DNA of 43,551 bases from Bacteroidales bacterium (GTDB taxonomy: Bacteria; Bacteroidota; Bacteroidia; Bacteroidales; JAGOPY01): the NCBI GenBank assembly GCA_023229505.1, contig JALNZD010000035.1, positions 1 through 43,551 of the forward strand, given 5' to 3'. Positions 23,849 through 32,874 of the stretch are shown piece by piece; the stretch's first letter is position 1; every line of letters starts with the position of its first letter. Made by a program: the position numbers and the translations under genes. The notes under the pieces are model-generated. The model worked only from the letters and a program-made list of their open reading frames with translations. It had not been told where the DNA came from and searched no databases.

Positions 23849-25979
23849 TGATGTTCATCTCCTCCACCAGGTGCCCCGCACCTGCATATTTATCCATGAT
23901 AAAAAGACAGTACCGGATATCGAGCACGATGTTCCTGCACCTGCCAGGATCGTACATTATATCGCTCATGGTTCCTTCCCAGTTGCGGTCGAAATTTAAA
24001 CCGATCAGCTCCCCGTTGGCATTCAACACCGGGCTACCGGAATTGCCCCCGGTTGTGTGATTTGCTGCTGTAAAACACACATTCATCACACCATCCTGAC
24101 CATATTGGCCATAATCCTTTGCCTCATAAAGTTCTTTCAGCCTGCCGGGAACCCTGTAATCGTAAATATCGGGATCATCCTTCTCCATGATCCCCTCCAG
24201 TGTAGTCTGGTAATCATAATAGACCCCGTCTTTTGGATAGTAATCATTCACCACTCCAAAGGACACCCTGAGGGTGAAATTGGCATCCGGGAAAAGAAGT
24301 TTGTCTTCCTCCATCTCTATGATTGCCTTCATATAAATGCGCTGTAAACTATCCTGCCTGACCATCAATTTCTGGTATGGCTGTAAGTAATCAGCCGAAT
24401 ATTTCCGGTAAAAACTCATCATAACCTTGAAAACCGGGTCTTTCTCAAGTTTACCCGCTCTTTTTGGGTTAATACCGCCCATGAAGGCTGTCATGCGTTC
24501 TTCCGACACAAAAACAGACGCTGTATACACCCAATCGGTGTAGGTATTTATATCACCCCCAAATTTATTGTCGATGAAAAGGTAGATGTCCGGCAATTCG
24601 TTCCTGCTGACCGACCGGCGGAAATGATCCATCATCGCATAAAACAGTTTCCTATCTGTCGCCATGTCATAATCCTTAAAGAATCCAGGTATACCGGCTT
24701 TGAGCCGGTCAACTTCCTTTTGCCAGTCCTCTGCCGCAGGTTTTTCCATCGCTAACAAGTTTCTGAACCCGGCAGCATATCGGATAATATCCAGGCTCCA
24801 GACCGCTTCCGAAAAATTATCAATCCAGGATTGAAACGGCTTTAGCTCTTCAGTCAACCGTCTGTAGTCCGGAAGGATCCCGGAATAAGTCGTACCTTTC
24901 TGGTCGGCCCATGACTGGAAATCAAGTTCGAAAGCCTCCTTTTTTTCGACGGCATGAAACCGCTCCAATCCTTTGCTTTCGCCAAGCCATTTCTTCCAGT
25001 AATTAGCCACACCGGCATATTTCGAAGCATATTGTATCCTGACTTCAGGATCTGAAGCCATACTGCTGCCCATAATATCTAACTTCATACGGCGGATTTC
25101 AATCTTATCCGGGTTGGACCCCTCTGCTATGAATTCAACCATATACGATGGAAGATATTGACTTGTTGATGCCGGGTAGCCATAAACCATCGTAAAGTCG
25201 CCCTTATCCACCCCTTTCAGGGAAACCGTAAGGAATTTTTTTGGCTTATAAGGGACGTTGCCTTTTGCATAATCCGCCGGCAGGTTGTTACTATCGGCAT
25301 AGATCCTGAACACGCTGAAATCGCCTGTATGCCTGGGCCACACCCAGTTGTCTGTATCCCCGCCGAAATTTCCGATCGCAGATGGCGGCGCTCCAACCAG
25401 GCGAATATCCTTAAAAACTTCCGTCACATAAAGGAAATACTGGTTACCACCGAACAACGGTTTTATATCCGCCTGGTAACGGGTATCTTTTATGGCTTCC
25501 GCTATGATCGTTTTTCCGGCCTCATCGATCGTTTTCTGCCGGTCTGCTTCATTCATGCCTGCTTTTATACCGGATAACACTTGATCCGTAACGTCTTCCA
25601 TCCTCACGAGCAGGGAAACTGTAAGTCCGGGGTTAGAGAGCTCCTCTTCCCGGCTCATGGCCCAGAAACCGCCTGTCAGGTAGTCATGCTCAATGGAACT
25701 ATGCCGCTGGATGCTGCCAAAACCGCAATGATGGTTGGTAAGCAACAAACCCTTATCAGAAACAATACCACCCGTGCAGCCCCTGCCAAACAATACAATC
25801 GCATCTTTAAGGCTGGCCTGGTTGATGCTGTAAATATCTTCAGCCGATAGCTTCAGCCCTTTTTTCCTCATTTCATCAAGTTTCTGTTCACCCAGGAGGC
25901 TGGGGATCCACATGCCTTCATCGGCCAGCAGGCTTAGAGCGTAGAGCATTGTGCAGAGTATGAGAGAAATCCGTTTCAT
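23838..25979 (-). CDS. S46-family dipeptidyl-peptidase, predicted DPP11-type (Asp/Glu-specific)
   Basis: This 713-residue periplasmic serine peptidase removes dipeptides from peptide N-termini to feed amino-acid catabolism. The signal peptide is at residues 1-19. The catalytic triad is visible as His84 ('LLTNHHCGFG'), Asp220 ('RHTGDFSVFR') and Ser647 ('GGNSGSPVL'). In the Porphyromonas family the residue 18 positions after the catalytic Ser decides specificity: Arg673 in DPP11 (acidic P1) and Gly673 in DPP7 (hydrophobic). Here that position is Arg665 in 'LNFDRNWEG', so I predict Asp/Glu specificity. Length is that of DPP11. The stop codon is supplied by a 7-bp repeat. Confidence 0.93.
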   Translation of the reverse strand: MKRISLILCTMLYALSLLADEGMWIPSLLGEQKLDEMRKKGLKLSAEDIYSINQASLKDAIVLFGRGCTGGIVSDKGLLLTNHHCGFGSIQRHSSIEHDYLTGGFWAMSREEELSNPGLTVSLLVRMEDVTDQVLSGIKAGMNEADRQKTIDEAGKTIIAEAIKDTRYQADIKPLFGGNQYFLYVTEVFKDIRLVGAPPSAIGNFGGDTDNWVWPRHTGDFSVFRIYADSNNLPADYAKGNVPYKPKKFLTVSLKGVDKGDFTMVYGYPASTSQYLPSYMVEFIAEGSNPDKIEIRRMKLDIMGSSMASDPEVRIQYASKYAGVANYWKKWLGESKGLERFHAVEKKEAFELDFQSWADQKGTTYSGILPDYRRLTEELKPFQSWIDNFSEAVWSLDIIRYAAGFRNLLAMEKPAAEDWQKEVDRLKAGIPGFFKDYDMATDRKLFYAMMDHFRRSVSRNELPDIYLFIDNKFGGDINTYTDWVYTASVFVSEERMTAFMGGINPKRAGKLEKDPVFKVMMSFYRKYSADYLQPYQKLMVRQDSLQRIYMKAIIEMEEDKLLFPDANFTLRVSFGVVNDYYPKDGVYYDYQTTLEGIMEKDDPDIYDYRVPGRLKELYEAKDYGQYGQDGVMNVCFTAANHTTGGNSGSPVLNANGELIGLNFDRNWEGTMSDIMYDPGRCRNIVLDIRYCLFIMDKYAGAGHLVEEMNIIKN

Positions 25980-25980
25980 A

Positions 25981-26022
25981 GTTCAAAGTTCAAAATCCAA
26001 ATTTCAGATTTCAAATTTCAAG
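25981..26022. repeat. 'ttcaaa'-type repeat between the S46 peptidase and ridA
   Basis: The block is built of reiterated 'ttcaaag/ttcaaaatccaaatttcag' wording. It overlaps the last codons and the TGA stop of ridA (26011-26013) and fills the space to the S46 start. Confidence 0.6.
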
Positions 26023-26397
26023 TTTAACTGCTATCGTTTCAATCTCAACCATTGCTCCCAACGGAAGCCTAACAACCCCATAAGCGGCCCGTGCCGGTGG
26101 GTTTTCCGCGTAGTACCTGCCATAAACTTCGTTCATTGCGGCGAAATTATCCATATCGTTAAGCAAACAGGTCGATTTTACAACATCAGCATAACTGTAA
26201 CCTGCAGCTTTTAGAATCGCTCCGATATTTTTCATCACCTGCTCAGTCTGTTCTTTTATACCGCCTTCGACTATTTTTCCGATAGCCGGGTCGATCGGTA
26301 TCTGTCCTGAAATAAAAAGCATACCGTTAGCTTCAACGGCCTGGCTGTATGGGCCAACCGCCTTCGGCGCTTCTGTGGTGTGAATGATCTTCTTCAT
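26011..26397 (-). CDS. ridA: RidA-family enamine/imine deaminase
   Basis: This 128-residue protein hydrolyses reactive 2-aminoacrylate-type enamines/imines formed by PLP enzymes. Family landmarks are 'PKAVGPYSQAVEANGMLFISGQI' (near residues 10-32) and the C-terminal 'PPARAAYGVVRLPLGAMVEIETIAV', containing the conserved Arg that binds the substrate carboxylate. It should be a cytoplasmic trimer. The gene follows lptD by 49 bases in the same direction and its stop lies in a short repeat. Complete length and motifs make the call secure. Confidence 0.94.
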   Translation of the reverse strand: MKKIIHTTEAPKAVGPYSQAVEANGMLFISGQIPIDPAIGKIVEGGIKEQTEQVMKNIGAILKAAGYSYADVVKSTCLLNDMDNFAAMNEVYGRYYAENPPARAAYGVVRLPLGAMVEIETIAVKLEI

Positions 26398-26446
26398 ATT
26401 GATTTATTAATTTTATAATCAGCAAATGTATAGAATTGAATGAAAA

Positions 26447-29125
26447 TCAGAAATTATCCCTGAAATCCTTCTTCTTGTTCAGCTTGAGGTCTTGCAGTAT
26501 AGAAGCCTTCGCGTTGATAGTAAAGTTCCAGCTCTTCTGCGTACCCATGGGTATCCAGTTGAATCGCATTTCCCAGCAATGCAGGTCGCGGTATATGCTG
26601 ATCGAAGTGTAAGAAAGGTCCTTAGCCTCAAAATCCCAGCCGGTCCTGAATCCCACTTTCCATTTTGGGGTAATGCTTATATTGCCCGACACATCCACCG
26701 TCTGAACAATTTTTGTCGTCCTTTCATAAACATAATCAGGATAACGACGTACCGCGTCATACCTGAAAGAATAACTGAATGTAAGGTCCCAGGGTATTGA
26801 CCAGTCAATGTAATCATCAGGACTCAATATAATTTCTTCAAGTTCAGCTTCATTACCCGGGGAAGCAGGCACCGGTACCTTTTTATCTTCTTTTTTTTTC
26901 AAATCTTCGGAAGATAACCTCCAGTTCAGGCTAACAGACCAGTTGGTATTCTTCAGCCTGAGAAGCCGGTGGTTTACAGACCACTCGGTCTGGTCCAGGT
27001 TTTTCGTGCCGGTCGAATCAAGTATATAGGGATCGAATTCGCTGCGATAACTGATGTCTATTTTTTTGAATAACCGGGTGCGGCCCGATAACGATAAAGG
27101 CGACCACCTAAGCGAATCCTTGGCAAAATCATAAGAAAAATTGATAGTGAAATTGTCGAGTATACCCAGCTTCTTAGTCCCGGTCAAGGTGTCTTTCCGC
27201 GAACGGATCTTCATCTCAAGATTATTGCCGAAAGAGAAATTGATCCGCCCGGACTTACCGGGTGACGGGCTTCCGTATAGTGATCCCTCATATTTTGAAT
27301 ACGGGATCTCCTTTCCATTTGTATCTATGTAGGAATCATAATAGTTCCAGAATTCCGTTCCGTAATCAGGCTTGTAAGTGAATGAAACCGTAGGGGTTAA
27401 AACATGCCGGATAGCATTGACCGGAAAATTTTTACCAAACTGGATCATTCCATAAATTTTTGTGCTCAGGGAGGAAGAATAACTGTAATCAAACAGGTTG
27501 TTAAAGCCATTGATGGTATCTTTCACCAGGTAGCCGATGATGGTATCATTTTCAGTGAACAAAGTATCGTTCGACCATGATTTCCGGTATGATTCAAAAT
27601 ACATCCTGTCAGTCAGGCTGATAGAATTGGTCCAGTTGAAATATTTCAACAGCTTGACCGGGCTGGAAATGGGAAAAGTATGCTGGATGCCGTTTTTCAT
27701 CAAATTGAGCGCCGCGGAAGTTAATATAACCGAATCAAGTGCAGTTACCGTGTTTCTTGCATTCAGGTTATAATTCATCGTGATAATATGGTACCATCTG
27801 GTGCGGCCGACCCTTTTAGGCGAACTGAACGGATTGAACCGGTTAATCGAAAAAGTCAGTTCCGGAAGGGTTACATTCACGATATGCGTCAAAGTGTTCT
27901 GATCATGCGCAGCATTCACTGTCAGATAGAATTTGCCGCCGAAATTAGTCTGGTAAGCCACACTCGACCTGAAGGTGTTCGAAAGGTAATCCTGTGTGGT
28001 TGAAGGGTTGTATTTATTTAAAGTGGAGGAGACGATATTGACGTCGGCACTGAAGGTGCTCCTGGGCCTCGCCTTGGGATCCTGCTTGTGGTTCCACCTT
28101 AAGGCAAAGTCGCGCTTCCGGGTGTAATTGGGGGCTTCTTTCACCCCGCTGACAGTGATGGCGTAGGTAAAACTCGCTGAACCGGAATATTTATAGCGTT
28201 TTTTATAATTGAAACTGGGTCTCAGAGTCCAGCTACCTAAAGTATATATATCTCCAGTCACCTTAAAATCAAGGTAATCGCTGATAAAAAGATAATATCC
28301 GCCCCCCTCAAAATAAAAACCACGGTTAGCAGATTCGCCGAAAGTCGGGAGGAGGATCCCCGAACGTTGCCCCTGTTTATTTGGAAACCAGCCAAATGGT
28401 AGCATCAGCGGGGTTGGGACATCTTCGACAACCAGGTATACAGGCCCGGTTACAATGCGTTTCTTGGGGATCACCATCGATCTATTATACCTGAACTCAA
28501 AATGGGGGTGATCTTCCAGGTTACAGGTCGTGTATGAGCCTTTGGAAATATTGATAATATCATCTCCCATCTTCTTTACAGTTTCCCCGTGCAGGTAACC
28601 GCTTCCGTCTTCAGTTATGACTTTACTGATGAAGCCCTTTTTCGACCTGAAATTATAACGGATGACCCGGGATTTGAAGCTTTGATCTCCTTGTTTGAAG
28701 ACAGGGACTCCGACCTCTTTTCCTGTGGAATCAGGCATACCTGTAGCGTAGACTTCATTTTTTTCAAAATTTATTTCGATAAAAGCCGCCTGTAGGTTGA
28801 TGTCACTATAATTTATAACAGCATCGCCATACAGGAAGACTTTCTTATTGACCAGATCGAAAAGGGTGGAATCCTTTGCCTTGTAATCCACTTTGGCATC
28901 CAAAGCCTCTTTTGAACCGCCGGCGGCAAGGCTGTCAATCACTAATGTGTCAGCGAGGCTGGCTGTGATGGTATCGGGTATAAGTTGACAAAACGGGGTT
29001 TCTCTTATCGATGACGAGTATACCTTTCCCATGCTGCGGGCATCTGTGAGTGCCACTAGCGAAAACGAGATCGTCAACAGGAAGATCCGTTTTAACAAAG
29101 GTGCTGTTAATAATTTAAATGGCAA
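26447..29125 (-). CDS. lptD: LptD-like LPS-assembly outer-membrane protein
   Basis: This 892-residue protein would insert lipopolysaccharide into the outer leaflet of the outer membrane. After a signal segment (about residues 10-29) there is an OstA-like beta-jellyroll domain (about 80-210, 'LVNKKVFLYGDAVINYSDINLQ' being its start). A large barrel then follows with 'PLMLPFGWFPNKQGQRSGILLPTFG', the usual LptD landmark, and many aromatic beta-strands up to the end. There is no ATG at the start: the frame begins at TTG 29125, and the next Met lies after the signal peptide, so TTG is required. The related OstA-like gene is only 2 kb away. Confidence 0.88.
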   Translation of the reverse strand: MPFKLLTAPLLKRIFLLTISFSLVALTDARSMGKVYSSSIRETPFCQLIPDTITASLADTLVIDSLAAGGSKEALDAKVDYKAKDSTLFDLVNKKVFLYGDAVINYSDINLQAAFIEINFEKNEVYATGMPDSTGKEVGVPVFKQGDQSFKSRVIRYNFRSKKGFISKVITEDGSGYLHGETVKKMGDDIINISKGSYTTCNLEDHPHFEFRYNRSMVIPKKRIVTGPVYLVVEDVPTPLMLPFGWFPNKQGQRSGILLPTFGESANRGFYFEGGGYYLFISDYLDFKVTGDIYTLGSWTLRPSFNYKKRYKYSGSASFTYAITVSGVKEAPNYTRKRDFALRWNHKQDPKARPRSTFSADVNIVSSTLNKYNPSTTQDYLSNTFRSSVAYQTNFGGKFYLTVNAAHDQNTLTHIVNVTLPELTFSINRFNPFSSPKRVGRTRWYHIITMNYNLNARNTVTALDSVILTSAALNLMKNGIQHTFPISSPVKLLKYFNWTNSISLTDRMYFESYRKSWSNDTLFTENDTIIGYLVKDTINGFNNLFDYSYSSSLSTKIYGMIQFGKNFPVNAIRHVLTPTVSFTYKPDYGTEFWNYYDSYIDTNGKEIPYSKYEGSLYGSPSPGKSGRINFSFGNNLEMKIRSRKDTLTGTKKLGILDNFTINFSYDFAKDSLRWSPLSLSGRTRLFKKIDISYRSEFDPYILDSTGTKNLDQTEWSVNHRLLRLKNTNWSVSLNWRLSSEDLKKKEDKKVPVPASPGNEAELEEIILSPDDYIDWSIPWDLTFSYSFRYDAVRRYPDYVYERTTKIVQTVDVSGNISITPKWKVGFRTGWDFEAKDLSYTSISIYRDLHCWEMRFNWIPMGTQKSWNFTINAKASILQDLKLNKKKDFRDNF

Positions 29126-29151
29126 GGTGATACTCCAACAAATTATCCGGC

Positions 29152-29159
29152 TAAATTTG
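29152..29159 (+). promoter_or_regulatory. -7 element for the amidase gene
   Basis: TAAATTTG fits TAnnTTTG exactly and lies 46 bases before the TTG at 29206. It is in the 80-base gap divergent from lptD. Confidence 0.45.
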
Positions 29160-29205
29160 TATAATAACGGCTAATACTGTAATTATTGCAAGTATAATAC
29201 CGTTT

Positions 29206-30339
29206 TTGAATTCAAAGATATTTAAACTAATCGAACAGGTGAAGCAGCTACGTTATATTTTCGGTGTTCCCTTGCTGGTCCTGGTTTTCATTCTGCCAGT
29301 TTATCCGCAATACCAGGTTCACCGGGTAGTAATCGACGCCGGGCATGGCGGCAAGGACCCTGGGGCACTTGGCCAAAACTCCTGTGAAAAGAACATTGCT
29401 CTGGCCATCGCCCTGAAAACAGGAGAATATATTGAGAAATACACCCCAGGCGTTGAAGTGATCTATACACGTAAAACCGATGTTTTCATAGAGTTGTACA
29501 AACGGGCGAAAATCGCGACCGACAGCAAGGCAAATGTATTCATCTCCATCCATTGCAATGCATCTAAAACTTCATCTGCCAGCGGAACGGAAACTTATGT
29601 CATGGGGCTCCACAAAAGCGAAGCCAACCTTGAAGTAGCCAAACTGGAGAATGCAGCTATTCTTAACGAGGAGAATTTTGCCGACATGTATGAAGGATTC
29701 GATCCAAACCAGGATGAAGATTATATTACCCTGACCATGTTCCAGGATGCATCGCTGGATCAGAGCACCATGCTGGCCGACGAGATCCAGCGGCAATTCC
29801 GCGAAAGGGTCAAGAGAAAAGACAGGGGGGTATTCCAGGCAGGCTTCCTCGTCCTCTACCGCACTACCATGCCAGGTGTGCTTGTTGAAACCGGATTTAT
29901 CACCAACCCGGAAGATGAACGTTTCCTTATGTCGGAAGACGGACAGGCCTATATTGCTTCAGCCATTTTCAGGTCCTTCAAGTATTATAAAGAAGAAATG
30001 GAAAGGAAAGACAACAAAGCCCCACTGGTTGTCAAAGACTATTTAAAGGAACCGGAAGCCGTTAAACCACCTGATATATACTTCCGGGTGCAGTTCACCT
30101 CTTCCCGCACTCCAAAAGTTTTCGATGCCAAAAAATACAAGGATTTGCCAGACATCCGGGAATATAGGCAGGACAGTTGGTATAAATATTCTACGGGCAA
30201 TTTCAGGACCTATGAAGATGCGCTCAAACATCAGAAATTTATCAAAGAAAATAAAAAGTATAAGGATGCATTTGTTATTTGCTTTGAGAAAGACGAGCGT
30301 ATTTCTTTGGAAAAAGCTCTTGAAGTGATTAAAAAGTAA
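29206..30339 (+). CDS. N-acetylmuramoyl-L-alanine amidase (Amidase_3) with SPOR-like tail
   Basis: This zinc amidase cleaves the amide between MurNAc and the peptide stem during cell separation. The 377-residue product has a membrane-signal segment (about 17-35) and the zinc motif 'VVIDAGHGGKDPG' (His47, with Glu61 in 'SCEKNIALAI'). 'FISIHCNAS' (His116) and the catalytic Glu in 'VLVETGFITNPEDE' follow. The C-terminal 90 residues ('VQFTSSRTPKVFD...') look like a SPOR-type peptidoglycan-binding domain. There is no ATG: the frame opens at TTG 29206, with GTG 29239 as the alternative. The mlaD-like gene follows after a few bases. Confidence 0.88.
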   Translation: MNSKIFKLIEQVKQLRYIFGVPLLVLVFILPVYPQYQVHRVVIDAGHGGKDPGALGQNSCEKNIALAIALKTGEYIEKYTPGVEVIYTRKTDVFIELYKRAKIATDSKANVFISIHCNASKTSSASGTETYVMGLHKSEANLEVAKLENAAILNEENFADMYEGFDPNQDEDYITLTMFQDASLDQSTMLADEIQRQFRERVKRKDRGVFQAGFLVLYRTTMPGVLVETGFITNPEDERFLMSEDGQAYIASAIFRSFKYYKEEMERKDNKAPLVVKDYLKEPEAVKPPDIYFRVQFTSSRTPKVFDAKKYKDLPDIREYRQDSWYKYSTGNFRTYEDALKHQKFIKENKKYKDAFVICFEKDERISLEKALEVIKK

Positions 30340-30340
30340 T

Positions 30341-30348
30341 TATATTTG
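30341..30348 (+). promoter_or_regulatory. -7 element for the MCE-protein gene
   Basis: TATATTTG fits TAnnTTTG exactly, two bases after the amidase stop. It overlaps the upstream TTG (30346) of the next open frame, which therefore cannot be translated from this promoter. Confidence 0.4.
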
Positions 30349-30369
30349 TCTGAAATAAAGGTTGGCAGT

Positions 30370-31317
30370 TTGAAATTTTCAAAGGAATTCAGAATCGGCT
30401 TTCTTTTTATTCTTGTTACAGCAATCCTGGTCTGGGGCTTTAGTTTCCTGAAGAATAAAAATATCCTTTATAAAGAAAGGGTTATAATCGCTGTTTATAA
30501 GCATGTAAACGGACTGAACCCTTCTAATCCTGTTTATATCAATGGGGTGAAAGTCGGACAGGTTGGCAAGGTATATTTTGATCCGAGCCTGGATGGAGAT
30601 ATCATCGTTCAGCTTGTTTTCACGGATAAATTCCCGGTACCTTTAAACTCTACAGCCCGAATTTTCAGTGAAGACCTGATGGGGTCCAAAGCCGTTGAAA
30701 TACTGCTCGGCACCGGGCCGGATTATGCCGGGAATGGCGATACCCTTCATGCTGATGTTGAGACCACCCTCAAAGATGCCGTCAACCAGCAGATCCTCCC
30801 ATTGAAACTGAAAGCCGAGGACCTTCTGTCTTCTATCGATACTATGGTTGTAGCTGTACAGGGCATTTTTAACAAGGATGCCATCGAAGATCTCAATGCC
30901 AGCATCAAGAGTATACGCCACACCTTCAGCAACCTGGAAAACACGACTCAAAACCTCGATACGCTTGTTCTCCTTCAATCAGGCCGCTTGTCGAGCATCC
31001 TTTACAATATCGACATGATCACGAGGAACCTCAATAATAACAGTGACGAGATCAACCGTGTCCTTGGCAATCTTGCTACCTTAAGCGATACGCTTGCGCA
31101 TGCAAATATCTCAGGGGTTATTCAGAATATTGATAATACTTTTACTGATCTGGCCAATGTCTTGGCCCGCATAGATAAAGGAGAAGGGACGCTGGGCCTG
31201 CTGATCAATAACGACCAATTGTATAAGGACCTGCAGAAATCTGCTTTTGAGCTGAACCAGCTTATCGAGGATATCCGGCTGAATCCGAAACGCTACGTCA
31301 GGGTCTCGGTTTTCTGA
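30370..31317 (+). CDS. MlaD/MCE-domain lipid-transport protein
   Basis: This product of 315 residues is an inner-membrane-anchored MCE protein, a class that carries phospholipids between membranes as the MlaD component of an ABC system. It has one N-terminal transmembrane helix ('IGFLFILVTAILVWGFSFL') and an MCE domain beginning 'VIIAVYKHVNGLNPSNPVYINGVKVGQV'. A long helical tail with coiled-coil-like 'NLNNNSDEINRVLGNLATLSDTL' follows. Homologues begin 'MKFSKE', which fits the TTG at 30370 better than TTG 30346. No ATPase or permease partner is in the window. Its stop TGA abuts the stop of the convergent OstA-like gene. Confidence 0.85.
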   Translation: MKFSKEFRIGFLFILVTAILVWGFSFLKNKNILYKERVIIAVYKHVNGLNPSNPVYINGVKVGQVGKVYFDPSLDGDIIVQLVFTDKFPVPLNSTARIFSEDLMGSKAVEILLGTGPDYAGNGDTLHADVETTLKDAVNQQILPLKLKAEDLLSSIDTMVVAVQGIFNKDAIEDLNASIKSIRHTFSNLENTTQNLDTLVLLQSGRLSSILYNIDMITRNLNNNSDEINRVLGNLATLSDTLAHANISGVIQNIDNTFTDLANVLARIDKGEGTLGLLINNDQLYKDLQKSAFELNQLIEDIRLNPKRYVRVSVF

Positions 31318-32874
31318 TCATTCTTTCCAGATAAATATCCCTTGCCTGTCCACCGGTCGTTGCTCTTCGATCCAGTTAAAATCCTTCAGGAATTTGTCTT
31401 CTTTCACTACATCCTTTTCCGGGTATAAAGTGGCTTCAGGCTGTGTGAGGTAAAGGATTTTTTTTATTTTCCTGTCTTCCAGCATGATAGCCATGTTGCT
31501 TGAAATGGATTTATTGATTCCGATCATTTCTTTATCTTCCTCCCTGACGAAATAAATCGTCTCTGCATTGCCCTGGACCTTGATGAGGTAAAGCTGGTTG
31601 TCCCTGAAATAGGCCCTCATCTGTTTTCCTTTGATCTGATTAAACGATTCGGAGCTGTCGCGTGAAATGATAAAAGCCATATTGAATAATACCATCGAAT
31701 CAATCCGGTTATGGCTTAAATACAACCACATGGAATCGGCGGTAAGCTGATTTTCTTCTGACCAAAGGACCGGCTTCCGTAATAAAGCAATAATAGAATC
31801 ATCCACCCGGTAAACGAGTGAATCGCACATCCCCTGCAGGTCACCCTTGAAAAACTTCATACGGTGATGAGCGAATAACAGCCTGGCCTTGTCAGCTGAA
31901 TCAAGAACAAGGATAAAACTGTCGGCGTGCATGTACAGCGAGTCACGCTGATCTATCAGAATGGCACGGGCCGAGTCGGTAATGTATGAATATTTTTCAC
32001 TCCTGTAAAATTCGCTGATACCGCCTTCCAGAATAATGTTCTGCACCGTATCCTTCACCCAGACATTACCCTTTGCTTTCCCGTATTCCCTTTCCCGGTC
32101 ATAATAAATCCAGTCGCTTTTGAGTATCTGTTCCAGGTGTACAATCTGGTTATTCCGGTTAAGTTCAGCCTGGTTTTTGCGGGTATCATACCATCCTTTT
32201 TCTGAATAGATCTTGTCTTCTTTGCCGTAAATATTCGTCGGTCCCTCAATAAATACTATTTCTGTTTCGGTATTATAGCGCAGGGTATCCGAGTACATCG
32301 TATAATCAGGGTTGACCACAACCACTGAATCGCTGAACTGGAATTCATAAGTTTGTGTGAAATACCGGCCTGTTTTGCTGGTAAGCACATTCTCCGCATC
32401 CACGATCCGCCCGCCGGTAAAGTAACAAGCCACAGCCAGGTTCCGGTCATATTCGAGGTAATCGGTATAAAGCGTCGCTCGTTTGTCAATCATGCGGACA
32501 TTGGAATCAAGCACGGCGATCCGTGTATTTCCATCATAGTTCAGGTAATCACCGTAAAGATGCACTGAATCGCTGTAGCTGATATGAACATTTCCTACCG
32601 CATGAAGGTTGCTTTCTTCGAATAGGGAAGCCGTGTCACAGTAGAAATAAGTACTGTCCTGGCGGAGGACTGCATGGCCAATCAAGCGCCGGAACTTTCT
32701 GCCGTTTTCAGTCCCAAGTCTTGCAAAATCAGCATGTTCAATATAGACCTGGGTTGCTTTTTGCGCCAGTAAAGGCATTACCGGCCAAATGAATCCTGCC
32801 GCTTGGATCAGGGCAAGGACCAAACTGGCAGGAAATAATCTCTTTCGCTTATGAAGCATTGTTCGTTTTAACAT
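31318..32874 (-). CDS. OstA-like periplasmic protein (LptA/LptD-related)
   Basis: This 518-residue secreted protein belongs to the Bacteroidota OstA-like group, related to the LPS bridge protein LptA and the N-terminal domain of LptD. It has a signal peptide (to about 'MPLLAQ', residue 37) and repeated jellyroll strands with 'GHAVLRQDSTYFYCDTASLFEESNLHAVGNVHI'-type patterns, ' YxDxLxYxxxxxxAxL' recurring through residue 300. The start overlaps the adaptor-protein gene by 26 bases. A shorter start at the second Met (32859) would also fit. It is tail-to-tail with the MCE gene with the stop codons directly adjacent. Lipid or LPS transport across the periplasm is inferred from family and context. 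Confidence 0.82.
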   Translation of the reverse strand: MLKRTMLHKRKRLFPASLVLALIQAAGFIWPVMPLLAQKATQVYIEHADFARLGTENGRKFRRLIGHAVLRQDSTYFYCDTASLFEESNLHAVGNVHISYSDSVHLYGDYLNYDGNTRIAVLDSNVRMIDKRATLYTDYLEYDRNLAVACYFTGGRIVDAENVLTSKTGRYFTQTYEFQFSDSVVVVNPDYTMYSDTLRYNTETEIVFIEGPTNIYGKEDKIYSEKGWYDTRKNQAELNRNNQIVHLEQILKSDWIYYDREREYGKAKGNVWVKDTVQNIILEGGISEFYRSEKYSYITDSARAILIDQRDSLYMHADSFILVLDSADKARLLFAHHRMKFFKGDLQGMCDSLVYRVDDSIIALLRKPVLWSEENQLTADSMWLYLSHNRIDSMVLFNMAFIISRDSSESFNQIKGKQMRAYFRDNQLYLIKVQGNAETIYFVREEDKEMIGINKSISSNMAIMLEDRKIKKILYLTQPEATLYPEKDVVKEDKFLKDFNWIEEQRPVDRQGIFIWKE

